Assembly: GCF_918797505.1 (NCBI RefSeq)
Contig: NC_092793.1
Location: forward strand, 91,090,411-91,154,410
Source of the DNA: Bemisia tabaci
Lineage: Eukaryota; Arthropoda; Insecta; Hemiptera; Aleyrodidae
DNA: 64,000 bases
Reading direction: 5' to 3'
Each line of letters begins with the position of its first letter. Within the stretch, counting starts at the first letter, position 1. Below are positions 61,572 to 64,000 of this stretch, one piece after another. Both the position numbers and the translations under genes were made by a program. The notes under the pieces are model-generated. The model made no database searches. It saw only the letters and a list, made by a program, of their open reading frames with translations, and was not told the origin of the DNA.

Positions 61572-64000
61572 GTAAATTTCTTTGCAATAAGTTACCTCGA
61601 AAGGGTATCCCAGGGTAAGGGCACCAAAATGCCCCTCCTCACGGATTTTGAATTTAATTGTCTAAACCCTTTCAGAGGGTCCAAAAAACATGGTTTTGGG
61701 CAATTTATACCGCCCGAATCCAACCACCCCACCCCCCTCCCCCCCTCCAGCCCCGAAAAACCCATTTTTCAGGGAATTTTGGGGTATATTCAAGTTTCAT
61801 TCCATATTACCCGCATTTATCGATGAAAATGCACTAAACTTTCACCTCATATACATCAGACCACTCAGCTTCTTCGGTAAAAAAAAATCAAATTTATCGA
61901 ATCATATTTAGACCCCTTAAACAATTCGTAAAAATCGTAAATTTTCAATTTTTTCAGATTTTAGCTGTTACAAAAACGAGAGCACAAACATCCTTTTTGT
62001 TGCCTTAAAATGTACGTAATATACCCAGTTGTTACCAAAAAAAATTCAAGCCTTCATGCATGGTGCGTCCCACCGAAAAGATGGTGTTTTTGGTGCCAAA
62101 ACGGTCAAAATGGCTGGCTCAGCAACGGCTTACTCGCTGGCTATCAAGATTCTCGGAATTCTCGGGAAACTCGGTCTCTGGGTGCAAAATCGCTATTTCA
62201 GTACAGTGCCGATTTTACTTTTACATGAAAAAATGAATAATTATGATTACTTGTAATATTTCACTTTACATGAATAAAATCGCCGTGTTAATATGAACCA
62301 CTGTCCTACATTATAAAACCATCTTCGTACCATGGCCCTATAATGACTGGTCTTATACGACCTGCATACCTCATCTAATCACCAGAATTAAAAATTAAAA
62401 ATCGGCACTGTACTGGTGATTGTATGAAATATGCAGGTCGTATAAGACCAGTCATTATAGGGCCATGGTACAAAGATGGTTTTTAATGTAGGGCGGTAGT
62501 TCATATTAACACAGCGATTTTATTCACCCAAAGTTAAATATTACAAGTAATCATAATTATTCATTTTTTTATGTAAAAGTAAAATTGGCACTGCACTGAA
62601 GTAGCAATTTTTCACCCAGAGACCAAGATTTCTTACAGGAAGTACCCGATCGACTTAGTTAGGCATACTACTCAAATGTTGATAAGCAAACAGTCTGATG
62701 AGTCGTTCGATCATCTCAATCGCTTGCCAGTAACCTCTGCCGAAATGGCAATTTTGACCGTTTTAGTGACAAAAACACCGGTTTAACACGTAAGACCAGG
62801 GACTTGATCGACCTGAAACCTTTGGTAAAAAGAGTAGAGCATGATTTTCAAACGCTTGGGAGAAAAAGTAGGTGATTTTGCTCGAAAATTGTAAATGACT
62901 GTGAGTAACCTCTATTGGAATAGCTGTTTTGACTGTTTTGGCGCCTAAAACCGATACTTAACGTAGGCCACAAGGACTCGAACGACTTGAACCTATTCTA
63001 GCGATACTAAGGTATGCTTCTTGAAATATTGGAACCAAAAATTAGTGATTTTGTCACAGAATCTTGATAGTGCGCGAGTAAGCCGTTATTGAGCTAGCCA
63101 TTTTGACCATTTTGGCACCAAAAACACCATCTTTTTGGTGGGACGCACCATGCGTGAAGGCTTGAATTTTTTTTGGTAACAACTGGGTATATTACGTACA
63201 TTTTAAGCCAACAAAAAGGATGTATGTGCTCTCGTTTTTTCAACAGCTAAAATCTGAAAAAATTGAAAATTTACGATTTTTACGAATTGTTTAAGGGGTC
63301 TAAATATGATTCGATAAATTTGATTTTTTTTTTACCGAAGAAGCTGAGTGGTCTGATGTATATGTGGTGAAAGTTTAGTGCATTTTCATCGATAAATGCG
63401 GGTAATATGGAATGAAACTTGAATATACCCCAAAATTCTCTGAAAAATGGGTTTTTTGGGGCTGGAGGGGGGGAGGGGGTGGGTGGTTGGATTCGGGCGG
63501 TATAAATTGCCCAAAACCATGTTTTTTGGACCCTCTGAAAGGGTTTAGACCATTAAATCCATAATTCGTGAGGAGGGGCATTTTGGTGCCCTTACCCTGG
63601 GATATCCATTAAAACAAAACTTCCTTTTCCCTGTCAATGTAGTTTCGCTCATATGCTCCCACCGCTTATGGCAGTAAAGTGTCCTTTCACCCAATTAATG
63701 ATAGCAACGATGATAAATGGAAGGCTTCAGTTGATGGAGGAATCACTTCAAGACTCGAATAATAATAAAGCTCAGAATTAGAGTTGAAAAGTTGAGATAA
63801 TTGCAAATGGTTTCTAAGGAATTGCTGGACACTCCCCCTGTTAATTTCAACTCAGAAGTTGGAACTACCCTCATTAATAAGATGATTTAAAGTTACATCG
63901 AGTTGACCTCATTTGAAGGGGAAAAAGTTGGAAGTGGGACTTGTGACTTTTAGACACCATGTAATGTGGTCTCTACTTCTATAATATTATCTAGCTCAAG
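61572..64000. other. Start of dynein intron 14 (not completed)
   Basis: Dominated by the palindrome at 61603-63607. The last 390 bp hold nothing recognisable, and no further dynein exon appears. Confidence 0.75.
61603..63607. mobile_element. 2-kb foldback element, GGGTATCCCAGGGTAAGG ends
   Basis: Left GGGTATCCCAGGGTAAGGGC and right GCCCTTACCCTGGGATATCC are inverted repeats; the arms pair to a centre near 62390 (GACCTGCATA against its inverse). The right arm holds about 480 bp (62640-63060) with three diverged internal units that the left arm lacks. No transposase. Confidence 0.8.

Noticed and set aside
1..64000. LTR retrotransposon or endogenous viral sequence
   Set aside because: I found no gag, protease, integrase, envelope or viral polymerase motifs on either strand. 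The only retroelement pieces are a LINE tail and Penelope-like fragments.

Overview
The window is a slice of a eukaryotic, almost certainly arthropod (insect) genome. It is AT-rich, has spliceosomal introns, carries arthropod-type repeats (mariner, Penelope-like, a jockey/CR1-like LINE tail) and holds one (TTAGG)n array, the usual insect telomere motif. The species cannot be fixed from the sequence. A repeat-rich insect, possibly hemipteran, is my guess. There is one host gene: the plus-strand cytoplasmic dynein-1 heavy chain (Dhc64C/DYNC1H1 orthologue). Fourteen exons between 1902 and 61571 splice in silico, with matching phases and consensus AG/GT borders, into an uninterrupted 792-codon reading frame. 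This is the N-terminal tail, roughly residues 430-1230 of about 4,650 by recall of the human and fly proteins. Start codon, motor domain and stop lie outside the window. Exons make up 2,376 nt, under 4 percent of the sequence.

The rest is intron, largely filled with mobile DNA. Intron 6 alone (9612-31632) is 22 kb. It contains an element with about 0.9-1 kb terminal inverted repeats and an intact 640-codon pogo/Tigger-like DDE transposase ORF; each inverted repeat carries a tRNA-like sequence with box A, box B and a T5 run. It also holds a foldback mariner, a 231-bp satellite, several MITE (miniature inverted-repeat element) families, a decayed transposase-like ORF, and a tRNA-like sequence near an 82-bp tandem duplication and the TTAGG array. 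Introns 8, 9, 10, 12 and 14 hold large foldback palindromes of 0.5-3.3 kb. Many start CAGGGTG beside a TA. One palindrome has a MITE inserted in only one arm, so the other arm preserves the empty site. There are also a hAT-like MITE with an 8-bp target duplication, a LINE 3' end and a head-to-head pair of Penelope-like fragments with a GIY-YIG domain.

The host exons appear intact despite this load. The most unusual object is the long-inverted-repeat transposon with a Pol III-type promoter in each arm (10329-14577). Next are the palindromes and paired filled/empty sites, which record how foldback elements arise and insert. Boundaries of repeats were read by eye and are approximate unless a target duplication is stated.
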